This document shows, piece after piece, positions 45,956-57,104 of a stretch of 64,000 bases of DNA; within the stretch, counting starts at the first letter, position 1, and each line of letters begins with the position of its first letter. A model generated the notes under the pieces. It was not told the DNA's origin. It saw only the letters and a program-made list of their open reading frames with translations, and did no database searches. The DNA lies in contig NZ_JAPMLN010000010.1 of assembly GCF_026410405.1 (NCBI RefSeq), positions 1 to 64,000 of the forward strand. The letters are read 5' to 3'. The position numbers and the translations under genes are program-made. The stretch is from Marinicella gelatinilytica (GTDB lineage: Bacteria > Pseudomonadota > Gammaproteobacteria > Xanthomonadales > Marinicellaceae).

Positions 45956-47283
45956 TTCCTTACTTTAAACAAATTCACCGCATTGCCTTGCCAATGATGG
46001 CGGCCTCCGTGAGTGTGCCGTTATTGGGGGTGGTGGATACGGCTATTTTGGGGCATTTAGATTCTCCTGAATATCTGGCGGCGGTTAATATCGGCGTCAC
46101 TGCCATGAATATGTTGATTTGGGGGTTTGGGTTTTTACGTATGAGTACCGTGGGCTTGGTGGCACAAGCGGCCGGACGCGGTGATTCTCGGCTAAGAGCA
46201 CATCATTTGGCCCGCGCATTAACAGTGGCCTTAGCGTTAGGCGTTTTGGTGGTGCTCAGTCAATTTCTGTGGTTACCAGGCTTGTTATGGCTTTTGTCAG
46301 ACGGAGGTTCGAGTGAAGCTTTGGCGCGTGATTATTTAGTTATCCGTTTATGGTCGGTGCCATTTCATTTGTTACTGTTTGTGATAAATGGATATTTTCT
46401 GGCAGTTGATCGGGCACGGTTGGTGATGTATCTCATGCTGATAAGCCAGGTTGGCAACATGTTGCTCGATTATTTGTTGGTGATGGTGTTTCACTTAGAT
46501 GTACGCGGTGTGGCTTGGGGCTCTTTAATTAGTCAAGCTGTGGCTGCTTTGGTGGGTATTGGTTGGTTACTGAATAAAGACTATTTAACCTCTGAATTGT
46601 GGCGAAGTCGACGTCAGTGGTGGCAAAAATCACAATTACGGGCTTTGTTTAGTTTAAACGGTGATGTGTTTATCCGTACCTTGTGTCTAATGGCGGTGTT
46701 TGCCTTAATGACCCGTTTTAGCGCAGAACAAGGCGCACTTATTCTGGCCACCAATGCAGTTTTACTCAACTTCTTTTATTTAACCTCTTATGCCTTAGAT
46801 GGCTATGCCCATGCCATTGAGTCCATCAGCGGTCGTCTTTACGGGCAGAGAGATTGGCAGTCTTTAAATTTAGCGGTGGCTTCAGTCTTTAAAATATCTG
46901 CTGGGGTGGCAGTTGTGATGAGCGTATTGTTTATAGTTAGCGGTCAGTCTGTGGTGTCTATATTGACCGATTTACCGACAGTCAGAGCGACAGCCAGTGA
47001 ATATTTGTGGTGGGTATATATATTACCGGTGGCGGCTATGTTGGGATTTGTTTACGATGGCTTGTGTGTAGGCATTACGGCTTCTAAAATTATGCGAAAT
47101 GCCATGTTGGTAGCCACTTTATTGGTGTTTTTACCCGCATGGTATATCTCTGGTTTATGGTTTGAGCAAGTGGCTGATAATCATCGTTTATGGGCTTCAT
47201 TTATACTGTTTTTCATTTTTCGTGGTGTCATGATGCATGTGTTGTATAAACGCAGCCATAACAACATCACCACAAAAGCTTAA
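45952..47283 (+). CDS. MATE-family efflux transporter, DinF-like
   Basis: A 443-residue membrane protein with about 12 helices. The opening IALPMMAASVSVPLLGVVDTAILGHL and the inter-helix segments resemble DinF/NorM MATE exporters, which exchange drugs or metabolites for Na+ or H+. It starts at TTG (45952), which overlaps the degS stop as TTGA; no ATG is available until residue 14, inside the first helix. Translation is therefore probably coupled to degS. Confidence 0.88.
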   Translation: MIPYFKQIHRIALPMMAASVSVPLLGVVDTAILGHLDSPEYLAAVNIGVTAMNMLIWGFGFLRMSTVGLVAQAAGRGDSRLRAHHLARALTVALALGVLVVLSQFLWLPGLLWLLSDGGSSEALARDYLVIRLWSVPFHLLLFVINGYFLAVDRARLVMYLMLISQVGNMLLDYLLVMVFHLDVRGVAWGSLISQAVAALVGIGWLLNKDYLTSELWRSRRQWWQKSQLRALFSLNGDVFIRTLCLMAVFALMTRFSAEQGALILATNAVLLNFFYLTSYALDGYAHAIESISGRLYGQRDWQSLNLAVASVFKISAGVAVVMSVLFIVSGQSVVSILTDLPTVRATASEYLWWVYILPVAAMLGFVYDGLCVGITASKIMRNAMLVATLLVFLPAWYISGLWFEQVADNHRLWASFILFFIFRGVMMHVLYKRSHNNITTKA

Positions 47284-47346
47284 TTTTCTGTGGTTAAAAA
47301 ATAGAAATTTGCTAAAATTTTTACATTTTAAGGAACAAGTCGACTG

Positions 47347-49506
47347 ATGACTGGATTGACACGTGTTTTATTAATTATTGGCTGCTTGTATGGCTGTCTG
47401 GCGGTAGCGGCTGAGACTCGACCAAAAGTTGGGTTGGTATTATCCGGTGGTGGTGCACGTGGTATTGCTCATGTGGGTGTCATTAAAGCTTTGCATGAAA
47501 AACAAATTCCCATTGACTACATTGCCGGCACATCCATGGGTGCCATTGTCGGCGGTTTATATGCAATTGGCATGGCACCGGATGACTTAGAATGGGCGGT
47601 CAAATCAGTGGATTGGGACAAGGCCATCAATCCCGGCAGTCCGCGGGTGTTGAAAAATTACCGACAAAAGCAGGAAGAAAAAGACTACTTTACCGAATTA
47701 GAAATAGGCATTTCTAAAGAAGGCGCTAAATCAAATGTTGGGCTGGTCGGCGATCATCGGGTGATGCTGGAGTTACAACGGCTTGTGGGTAACTTTAATG
47801 TTCAAGATTTTGATGATTTCCCGATTCCATTTCGAGCAGTAGCAACGGATTTGAATGCCGGTGAGCCTTATGTGATGGATCATGGCGATTTAGCGATTGC
47901 AATGCGTGCATCGATGGCTGTTCCTTTGGTATTTGGGCCGGTAAAGCATCAAGACCGCTATTTGGTGGATGGCGGTATTTTAAATAATTTGCCCGTTGAT
48001 GTGGCTAAAGCCATGGGTGCGGATATCGTAATTGCGGTAAATATTTCATCGCCATTGGGTCAAGTTGATGACAAGTCATCGGTGGTTTTGGTGACCTATC
48101 AAAGTATTGACGTGGCTTTGGTGCAAAACACCAAGGAATCTGAAAAATTAGCTGATATTGTTATTAAGCCGGCATTAAAAAACATACTGCCAAACATGTT
48201 TAATCGAACAGACGACATGATTAATGATGGTTATTTGGCCACTTATGCCCAATCTGAACAGTTAGCCGGTTTGGCGTTGTCAGATTATGAGTATTTGACC
48301 TATTTAGAAAGTCGTAATTTTTTACCCAGAGAAATTCCAAGTCGCATACAGTTTGTTCGTTTTGAAGGCAATAATCGAACCGCAACAGAGCGTCTTCGGG
48401 AACATGCCTCAGCGATAATGGGTAAGGATTTTCAGGCCGGTTTGGTTCAGGATTTTGTGGATCAAGTGGTGGCTTCAGAACCTGATATTCAGAATATTAC
48501 TTATAAAGTTGTTGAGGACAATAATCAGCGGGGTATTCTATTAAAGGTACAAGAAAAACGATGGGGGCCGGATTATTTGCGTTTTGGTTTGAAAGTGGCA
48601 GATGATTTTGATTCCAATACCCGTATCTCTTTATTGGTTCGACATCAGCGTTTTAATATTAATTCGAAAGGCGGACATTGGACCAATGATATCAGTATTG
48701 GCTCAGTATTGGCGTGGGAATCGGAACTGTATCAACCGATAGATTTTAGTAATGAATATTTTGCCACCTTTAATGTGGAGGCTGTTAAGGACACTAAACG
48801 ACTATACCAAGGCTTGGATGCTGTTGGTGAATATGATCATAAGAGATATGGAATGGGGCTTAATATTGGTTACAACCCTACGCGTAACAGTGAATTGCGT
48901 GCCGGTTTATGGTTTAAAGATGAAAGTGTTACGCCGGTGATTAATGATTTAAGTTTTCAGACTGCTGTTGATGATACGGTTGGGGTTAAAATTAATTATG
49001 GCATTGATACCTTAGAAAAGACCATTGCCCCACGCTATGGTTATGATTTGCAAACTGAAGTGGGTGTTTTTGATCGTGTTCAGTATCTGAGTTTTGATGG
49101 TTTTAGACGATTTCCTTTATTTGAAAATTCTGCAGCGCATTTGCGTTTTAAATTTGATTTTACTGATTTGGTTGATGATAACGAGTATTTTAAAGCCTAT
49201 GGTGGGGTGGATGATTTTGCCGGTTATCCGACAGATTCTTTATTGGGTTTAAACATGTTTGTTATGGAAGCCGGTTGGTTTACCGGTTTGGATCAGATTA
49301 TTTTACCGGTGTTAGGCTCGCCTGACCTAACCGTTAAAGCGCACTGGGGAAATGTGTGGCAGCGTCATATAAGTGTTGAAGATATGCTGTATGGTTTCTC
49401 GGCAGGAATTTCTTTTGATGTACAAAACAATGTTTTGTATTTAGGCAGCGGCTATAGCCGCGATGGCGATTTACGCTTTTATTTGCGTGTAGGTACCGGT
49501 TTTTAG
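47347..49506 (+). CDS. Patatin-like phospholipase with POTRA and beta-barrel (type Vd secretion)
   Basis: A 719-residue protein: signal peptide (residues 1-22, GCLYGCLAVAAE), then a patatin domain with oxyanion loop GGGARG, nucleophile motif GTSMG and catalytic VDGGILNN. A POTRA-like region follows (IQFVRFEGNNRTATERL, about 335-410), and a C-terminal outer membrane barrel ends in LRVGTGF with terminal Phe. This order matches PlpD-type autotransporters, which export their own lipase. The Ser-Asp dyad appears intact, so it is probably an active phospholipase A. AGGAAC nine bases before the ATG is a good ribosome binding site. Confidence 0.9.
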   Translation: MTGLTRVLLIIGCLYGCLAVAAETRPKVGLVLSGGGARGIAHVGVIKALHEKQIPIDYIAGTSMGAIVGGLYAIGMAPDDLEWAVKSVDWDKAINPGSPRVLKNYRQKQEEKDYFTELEIGISKEGAKSNVGLVGDHRVMLELQRLVGNFNVQDFDDFPIPFRAVATDLNAGEPYVMDHGDLAIAMRASMAVPLVFGPVKHQDRYLVDGGILNNLPVDVAKAMGADIVIAVNISSPLGQVDDKSSVVLVTYQSIDVALVQNTKESEKLADIVIKPALKNILPNMFNRTDDMINDGYLATYAQSEQLAGLALSDYEYLTYLESRNFLPREIPSRIQFVRFEGNNRTATERLREHASAIMGKDFQAGLVQDFVDQVVASEPDIQNITYKVVEDNNQRGILLKVQEKRWGPDYLRFGLKVADDFDSNTRISLLVRHQRFNINSKGGHWTNDISIGSVLAWESELYQPIDFSNEYFATFNVEAVKDTKRLYQGLDAVGEYDHKRYGMGLNIGYNPTRNSELRAGLWFKDESVTPVINDLSFQTAVDDTVGVKINYGIDTLEKTIAPRYGYDLQTEVGVFDRVQYLSFDGFRRFPLFENSAAHLRFKFDFTDLVDDNEYFKAYGGVDDFAGYPTDSLLGLNMFVMEAGWFTGLDQIILPVLGSPDLTVKAHWGNVWQRHISVEDMLYGFSAGISFDVQNNVLYLGSGYSRDGDLRFYLRVGTGF

Positions 49507-49605
49507 GGTAAATCAGCTGTTTTTAGATAAAAATGTGAACCGGTTTCTCTAATCTTAACGCTTCTCTTGCTACACTTTGAGCTACTCTTTTAAAGAGAAA
49601 GCGAA

Positions 49606-52007
<2,402 letters not shown>

Positions 52008-52631
52008 TTATTTTTCGGAGTCCAGATTGGCCTCAAAAATACGCATCTCTTCCCGCATCGAGGCAATCCGTTGGCGGGAAAAAGTGCTGTGATTTTCATC
52101 GGTTAAGGTGCCGCCAAGTAGCTCTTCCATGCGTTTGGCCACGGGGAATAAGGTGTCCCAAAGGTCTAAAGCATCCATTTCACCGGGCAACGTCATGATA
52201 AAAACCAGGCCACTGGTTCGCATATCCACATCAAAAACCCCGGGTTTCAGCATATTGGCGACTAAAAATAAAACCTTTTTTTCACTGCCTAAACGCCGGT
52301 AGCGGTAAAACAAGTGATCATCGCCGTATTCCAAACCGGCTTTATTGGCAGCATCTTTGATTTGATGCCAGTCAAACTGTAGGCCATCTTTGGCGTGGAG
52401 AAACAAAGTGATGATTTTCTTTGTGGATTTAACAGGGGTATCTGCAGAATCGGTTTTCGATGGTTTCACTGCAGGACTTTCAAGACCCAAATCCGGATCA
52501 ATATGAAACAGTTCGTCACTGTTGACATTAATATCATTAGGCCGAGCTGATTTGGTGTGAAAATAATAAATCAGCACCAAAACAATAACTCCAATAAGAC
52601 CAATAATAAGGCGCAGTTCCCAGGGTGACAC
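52008..52631 (-). CDS. zipA: Cell division protein ZipA
   Basis: A 207-residue FtsZ-anchoring protein with an N-terminal membrane helix (residues 6-24, LRLIIGLIGVIVLVLIYYF), a short linker and the C-terminal FtsZ-binding domain (KIITLFLHAKDGLQFDWHQIKDAANKAGLEYG, TFSRQRIASMREEMRIFEA). It tethers FtsZ to the inner membrane. The start is GTG at 52631. The linker is shorter than in E. coli. Confidence 0.92.
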   Translation of the reverse strand: MSPWELRLIIGLIGVIVLVLIYYFHTKSARPNDINVNSDELFHIDPDLGLESPAVKPSKTDSADTPVKSTKKIITLFLHAKDGLQFDWHQIKDAANKAGLEYGDDHLFYRYRRLGSEKKVLFLVANMLKPGVFDVDMRTSGLVFIMTLPGEMDALDLWDTLFPVAKRMEELLGGTLTDENHSTFSRQRIASMREEMRIFEANLDSEK

Positions 52632-52936
52632 GGTGACGTTTTAATCCGAGATAAGAAAAGAGAATCATACAAAATCAAAGCCTTTTGTTCAAGCGTGATG
52701 GTGGTATTGACTGACAAATTTTGATTGTTGTAAACAAAGGTAGGGTGGCGCTCACTATTAATATTCAATATAGCTTAATAAAAACCATAAATAGCCACTA
52801 TTCGGTTAAAAATTCGTTAAAAAAATCGTCATCACAGAGGGCTATTGTTAAAAATGAGAAATAGGTCACAGAAATATGTTAGAAGACAAATATTGAAATG
52901 ATTATAGTATGAAGATTAAATTTTTGGAGTTTAAAG
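52632..52936. other. 305-bp divergent gap between zipA and the beta-helix gene
   Basis: AT-rich, with no ORF or RNA gene seen. GGAG (52926) serves the beta-helix ATG, and TATAGT at 52903-52908 is a weak -10 candidate for it. No clear zipA promoter was identified. Confidence 0.4.
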
Positions 52937-54877
52937 ATGATTATAAAAAAATTAATGGTGTTGGGTTTTATGACATCAGGTCTGTCTATGGCCGGGGATT
53001 TTACTTTAAATGCAGATGATTTAAGTCACTTTACAGCCAGTGACAGAGAAGTCATTATTGCAGCTTATCCTGAACTGGTTGACAAAAACGTTACTCAGGG
53101 TGCGGCTGTGGTGGCAACCATCGGTTTCAGCAGTAATTGTACTTTTAATGCATCTGTTCGAACAACACCCATTCAGGATGCAATCGATTTTACAATAAAC
53201 ACCTATACAGAGCTACGCCTGGTTGAGGGCGTGTATGACGAGGAAAATATTACGCTTAATGATCGTGACATGGTGATTAAAGGGGGCTATGCCAGTTGTC
53301 CAGACGCTGCCAATAATATTCAGACCAGTCCAAATTCCTTAAATACCATTATTCAATCGAGTACTGATTCAAATCCGGTATTTCGCATCGATGGAAACAC
53401 CGGTAGAAACTTTATAACCTTGCAAAATTTAGCCATCAAAAACAGTGGTGCCAGCAATTGGTATGGCGGGGCAATCCGTATCAATAGTGCGAATGCTTCT
53501 ATATCACTTTATAAAATAGCGCTGAGTAACAACACTGCTTGGAAGGGTGGCGCCATAGGAATTACCGGTAATGGTGGTGACATGAACGTGAATTTAAGAC
53601 AGGTGCAAATGAATGCTAATCAGGCTGAAGCCGGTGGTGGTATTTATTGTCGCAATCCCAATGCTCAAATCAATATTTTTGACAGTGATGGTTTGGAACA
53701 TGGTATATACAGTAATACGGCCACAGCCGGAAGTGGTGGCGGTATTTTGCTGGAAAACGGTTGTGAGATGATTACCTATCAAGGCAGTCAGGATGTACAG
53801 CTTTTTGGCAGTGATATGCGTGGTATCAACTTTAACACAGCGACGGAACATGGTGGTGGTATTGCCATTATGGGTGGTGCCAAAGCCACATTGCGAGGAC
53901 GGAATAGTTGTTTTCCTCTGAATAATAATTGGATATGTCTATCGGGTAACAATGATGAGCCGGTCAGTATGTTATTTAACTTTGCCAATTACGACGATAA
54001 TGGTCTCGGTAATGGCGGCGCAGTTTATGTGGATGGCGTGGGCAGCGAACTGGTTGCTGAAAATGTCTACATGATGGCGAACATGGCCTTTGATGGTGGT
54101 GCTGTTGCGGCTGAAAATGGTGCGACAGTGACCATAAAAAGTGCCTTTGAAAATGAAGCGGGTGCCATTGGTTGTTGGAATCCAGGTGCTTGTGTTGATT
54201 TGAATACTAATTTTGCAACCAGTGTAGGTGGTGGATTGTATGCGGCCACGGGTGCAGATATTGATGTTGCTAACAGCGCGTTAAGAGGTCATCGAGCAAC
54301 CGCCGGTGTGGTGGGGTATGCCCGTGATAGTGGCAGTAAAATAAAATTTGAGGGCAGTGTATTCTTTAATAATGGCAGTAATGGAACCGGTAATTACAAC
54401 GACACTTATCTGTTTAGAGCCTTTCAATCTTCAGAGATATTGATTTATTATTCAACAATCGGTGAGAACCAGTCTACGTCTCGAATAATAGGTAATAATG
54501 ATGCCCGTGTGGGCTTAGCGAACAGTATTGTCTATGATCCTGATGGTGTGGATATTTACTTAGAATCAGGCAATAATAATCCCACACGTTTTATGGACTG
54601 TCTGATTCTTCATGAGGATCAGTCTGTAGTAGCAACCCGTAAATTTACGTCCGATCCTATGTTTATGGATACCGGCAATCAAGATTATCGTCTTAAGGAT
54701 GGTTCGCCCGGTATTGATATGTGTAATCAACAATGGGTTTCACCTTTATTTCCGGATATGTTGGGAAGTGACAGGCCTGTTGATTTACCGGAATACACCA
54801 ATTTGTACGGGGCTGAAGATGTAGGCGCTTATGAAGCCACGGCCACAGACATAATCTTTAAAGATGATTTCGAATAA
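52937..54877 (+). CDS. Secreted right-handed beta-helix protein with DDFE tail
   Basis: A 646-residue secreted protein with a signal peptide (VLGFMTSGLSMAG). From about residue 90 it shows repeated Gly/Asn/Ala-rich coils with ladders such as GGAIRINSANASISL, GGGIYCRNPNAQINI and GGGLYAATGADIDV, typical of parallel beta-helix or polymorphic outer-membrane/pectate-lyase-like proteins. No catalytic residues can be assigned. The C-terminus TDIIFKDDFE matches a short tail repeated elsewhere in the window. It may be a surface carbohydrate-binding or adhesion protein. A strong ribosome binding site and terminator flank it. Confidence 0.85.
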   Translation: MIIKKLMVLGFMTSGLSMAGDFTLNADDLSHFTASDREVIIAAYPELVDKNVTQGAAVVATIGFSSNCTFNASVRTTPIQDAIDFTINTYTELRLVEGVYDEENITLNDRDMVIKGGYASCPDAANNIQTSPNSLNTIIQSSTDSNPVFRIDGNTGRNFITLQNLAIKNSGASNWYGGAIRINSANASISLYKIALSNNTAWKGGAIGITGNGGDMNVNLRQVQMNANQAEAGGGIYCRNPNAQINIFDSDGLEHGIYSNTATAGSGGGILLENGCEMITYQGSQDVQLFGSDMRGINFNTATEHGGGIAIMGGAKATLRGRNSCFPLNNNWICLSGNNDEPVSMLFNFANYDDNGLGNGGAVYVDGVGSELVAENVYMMANMAFDGGAVAAENGATVTIKSAFENEAGAIGCWNPGACVDLNTNFATSVGGGLYAATGADIDVANSALRGHRATAGVVGYARDSGSKIKFEGSVFFNNGSNGTGNYNDTYLFRAFQSSEILIYYSTIGENQSTSRIIGNNDARVGLANSIVYDPDGVDIYLESGNNNPTRFMDCLILHEDQSVVATRKFTSDPMFMDTGNQDYRLKDGSPGIDMCNQQWVSPLFPDMLGSDRPVDLPEYTNLYGAEDVGAYEATATDIIFKDDFE

Positions 54878-54897
54878 CCTTTAAAGTTCATTCTCTG

Positions 54898-54928
54898 AAA
54901 AAAGCCCCGAATTAATTCGGGGTTTTTT
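54898..54928 (+). terminator. Rho-independent terminator after the beta-helix gene
   Basis: CCCCGAATTAATTCGGGG (54905-54922) flanked by an A-run and a T6 run, 20 bases past the stop. It can work in both directions. Confidence 0.9.
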
Positions 54929-54930
54929 AT

Positions 54931-55012
54931 TTAAGCTCAGTTTTTAAAGCCGCGATTTTTTTGTTTTTGGTTTTAAGCGTTGAACTGACTTATGTCATCA
55001 TAAATCTAGATG
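54931..55012 (-). pseudogene. Decayed duplicate of the 3' end of rep
   Basis: Read on the minus strand this stretch gives FMMT, a stop, then VSSTLKTKNKKIAALKTELK and a stop. The real rep C-terminus reads FMMAPDNPAH...FAALKAQLNQNP and a stop. The DNA is alignable over about 80 bases, sharing TTTTAAAGC, TTTTGGTTT and CATCATAAAT blocks in the same order. It is therefore a degenerate partial copy of the end of the rep gene, lying some 200 bases before the real one, and cannot encode a functional protein. Confidence 0.75.
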
Positions 55013-55080
55013 GAACTTATAATATCGGTGGCGAAGAAAGTCCTATCAATGATGTTATTTTCAAAGATGATTTCAAGTAA
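55000..55080 (+). pseudogene. Orphan C-terminal tail of a lost secreted protein
   Basis: In the plus strand the frame ending at TAA (55078-55080) reads LDGTYNIGGEESPINDVIFKDDFK. It repeats the IIFKDDFE end of the beta-helix gene but has no start, signal peptide or body. Its own terminator follows at 55104-55132. It is best explained as the 3' remnant of an earlier gene that occupied this site. Confidence 0.7.
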
Positions 55081-55103
55081 CTCAAACTAAGTTAACTAGA
55101 TTT

Positions 55104-55132
55104 AAAAGCTCCACAATGCTGGAGCTTTTTTT
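55104..55132. terminator. Terminator shared by the orphan tail and rep
   Basis: AAAAGCTCC and GGAGCTTTTTTT pair around a short loop. The T-run overlaps the rep stop codon (55131-55133), so it can act on both strands. Confidence 0.82.
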
Positions 55133-57095
55133 ATGGGTTTTGATTTAGCTGGGCTTTTAAAGCAGCGAAATTTTGCTTGGTTTTGGCTTTATGGGCAGGG
55201 TTGTCGGGTGCCATCATAAATTCAGCAGGGATTTCATCAATAAAACGACTGGGCCCGGTGCTGGTTTGTTGTTGCGTTGGATGCTTTGATTTGCGTTTTT
55301 TGACGTAGCTTATGGTTAGTTTATTTTGTGCGCGGGTCATGCCGACATACATTAAACGCCTTTCTTCGGCCAGTGCTTCAGATTGATCTTCAGCTTCTTC
55401 GAGGCTGCTGCTGTGAGGCAGTAAACCTTCTTCAATGCCGATTAAAAACACCTGATTAAATTCTAAGCCTTTGGCTGCATGTAAGGTCATTAACGCCACG
55501 CCTTGGGTGTCGTCATCGTTGCTATCAGTTTGTAAAGTCAAGTAGCTGACTAATTCTTCTAGGTCGGTGGGTTTATTTTTGCAGATGGCATTCACCCAGC
55601 GAACAAAATCAGTGATTAATTTACGCTTATTAACTTTTGCGACTTGATTCGCGGTGTTATGTTCTACCCAATTTAGGTAGTCAGTTTGATTGAGTAGTTG
55701 GCTTAGGATGACATCGGCGGTTAATTTTGATTGGCAAAAGTTAGCTATCATGCGTTGAAAGTCATGTAATTTAGCGGCCATACGCGGCTCAAAATGTTCA
55801 TCCAGTTTTGCTTGTGAAATAAAATGGAAAAATGACCGGTTGCTTAGTTTGGCTGAATGGGCAATGTGTTTAACTGTTTGCATACCGATACCGCGTCTTG
55901 GTGTGTTGATGACACGGAGAAAAGCGGCATTATCAAATGGATTAGTGAGTAACCGCAAATACGCCATCAGATCTTTAATTTCGGTGTAGTCGAAAAAAGA
56001 CCGTCCACCAGAGATATGATAAGGAATATTAAAACGACGCAAGGCTTGCTCAATGGTGCGAGCCTGGCGGTTAGATCGGTATAGGATACCATAATCACCG
56101 GCCTGGTGATGGTTATGCTGTATAGAGAAGTGTATGGCGGTGGCAATGTGTTCAGCTTCTTCTTCAATGGAATCATGACTGCTGAGGTCAATTAAGTCGC
56201 CTTCGCCTAAATCGCTCCAGATTGTTTTTTTAAATGGGTGAGGGTTATGCTGCACCACGGCATCGGCGGCTTTTAAAATGGTGCTGGTGGAGCGGTAATT
56301 CTGTTCTAATTTAACCACCTCCAGTGTCGGAAAGTCATTCGCCAAGAGCTGTAGGTTTTCAGGTCGGGCGCCGCGCCATCCGTAGATTGACTGGTCATCG
56401 TCGCCAACACAGGTTAAGCCTTGGTTGTTAGCAGTTAATTGTTTGATGAGTTGATACTGGCAGGCATTGGTGTCTTGGTACTCATCAACCAACAAATAGC
56501 TCACTTGATTTTGCCAACGCTTTCGAACCGTTTCATTGCCTTGCAACAGCCATAGACTCATGGCGATTAAGTCATCAAAATCCACGGCATTGATGCTCTG
56601 CATATATTCAAGGTAACGGCGGTAAATGTCTTGATTTAATGGGTTATTCGAAGTGGCGTCTGCGGGCTTTAATCCGGCATTTTTCCAATCAGAAATTTGC
56701 CATTGAATGTCATAGACTACGTTCTTTTTTAAGCCTTTGGGGACCAGTTCCTGAATAATTTGAGTGCATTCAGAAGGGTCTAGAATACTAAATCCGGGAA
56801 GTAAGCCGGTGTGTTTTACTTCAGATTTTAACAGCCGTAAACCCAAAGCGTGAAATGTGGAGATGTTGATTAAATCTGCCTGCACATAGCGCTTTGCTAA
56901 ACGTTGCTGCATTTCTTTAGCGGCTTTATTAGTAAACGTGATGGCGTATAAATGATCAGGCTGACAAAAATGGCTGTTAACAATGTGCAACATTTTTTCA
57001 ACGATGACACGGGTTTTACCGCAACCGGCACCGGATAAAACCAGTAAAGGTGTGTTTAAATGCCGAACGGCAGCGGCTTGGTGTTTATTTAGCAC
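55131..57095 (-). CDS. rep: UvrD/Rep-family ATP-dependent DNA helicase
   Basis: A 654-residue superfamily 1A helicase. Motif I is GAGCGKTRV, motif Ia YAITFTNKAAKEMQQRL, motif II LLVDEYQDTNACQY, motif III GDDDQSIYGWRG, motif IV LEQNYRS, then VALMTLHAAKGLEFNQVFLIG and RRLMYVGMTRAQ. Length and the LNKHQAAAV opening fit Rep better than UvrD, which is longer. Rep clears proteins ahead of the replication fork. The start is GTG at 57095, nine bases after the GGDEF-EAL stop, so the two are probably co-transcribed. Confidence 0.9.
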   Translation of the reverse strand: MLNKHQAAAVRHLNTPLLVLSGAGCGKTRVIVEKMLHIVNSHFCQPDHLYAITFTNKAAKEMQQRLAKRYVQADLINISTFHALGLRLLKSEVKHTGLLPGFSILDPSECTQIIQELVPKGLKKNVVYDIQWQISDWKNAGLKPADATSNNPLNQDIYRRYLEYMQSINAVDFDDLIAMSLWLLQGNETVRKRWQNQVSYLLVDEYQDTNACQYQLIKQLTANNQGLTCVGDDDQSIYGWRGARPENLQLLANDFPTLEVVKLEQNYRSTSTILKAADAVVQHNPHPFKKTIWSDLGEGDLIDLSSHDSIEEEAEHIATAIHFSIQHNHHQAGDYGILYRSNRQARTIEQALRRFNIPYHISGGRSFFDYTEIKDLMAYLRLLTNPFDNAAFLRVINTPRRGIGMQTVKHIAHSAKLSNRSFFHFISQAKLDEHFEPRMAAKLHDFQRMIANFCQSKLTADVILSQLLNQTDYLNWVEHNTANQVAKVNKRKLITDFVRWVNAICKNKPTDLEELVSYLTLQTDSNDDDTQGVALMTLHAAKGLEFNQVFLIGIEEGLLPHSSSLEEAEDQSEALAEERRLMYVGMTRAQNKLTISYVKKRKSKHPTQQQTSTGPSRFIDEIPAEFMMAPDNPAHKAKTKQNFAALKAQLNQNP

Positions 57096-57104
57096 GGTAA
57101 TTAA

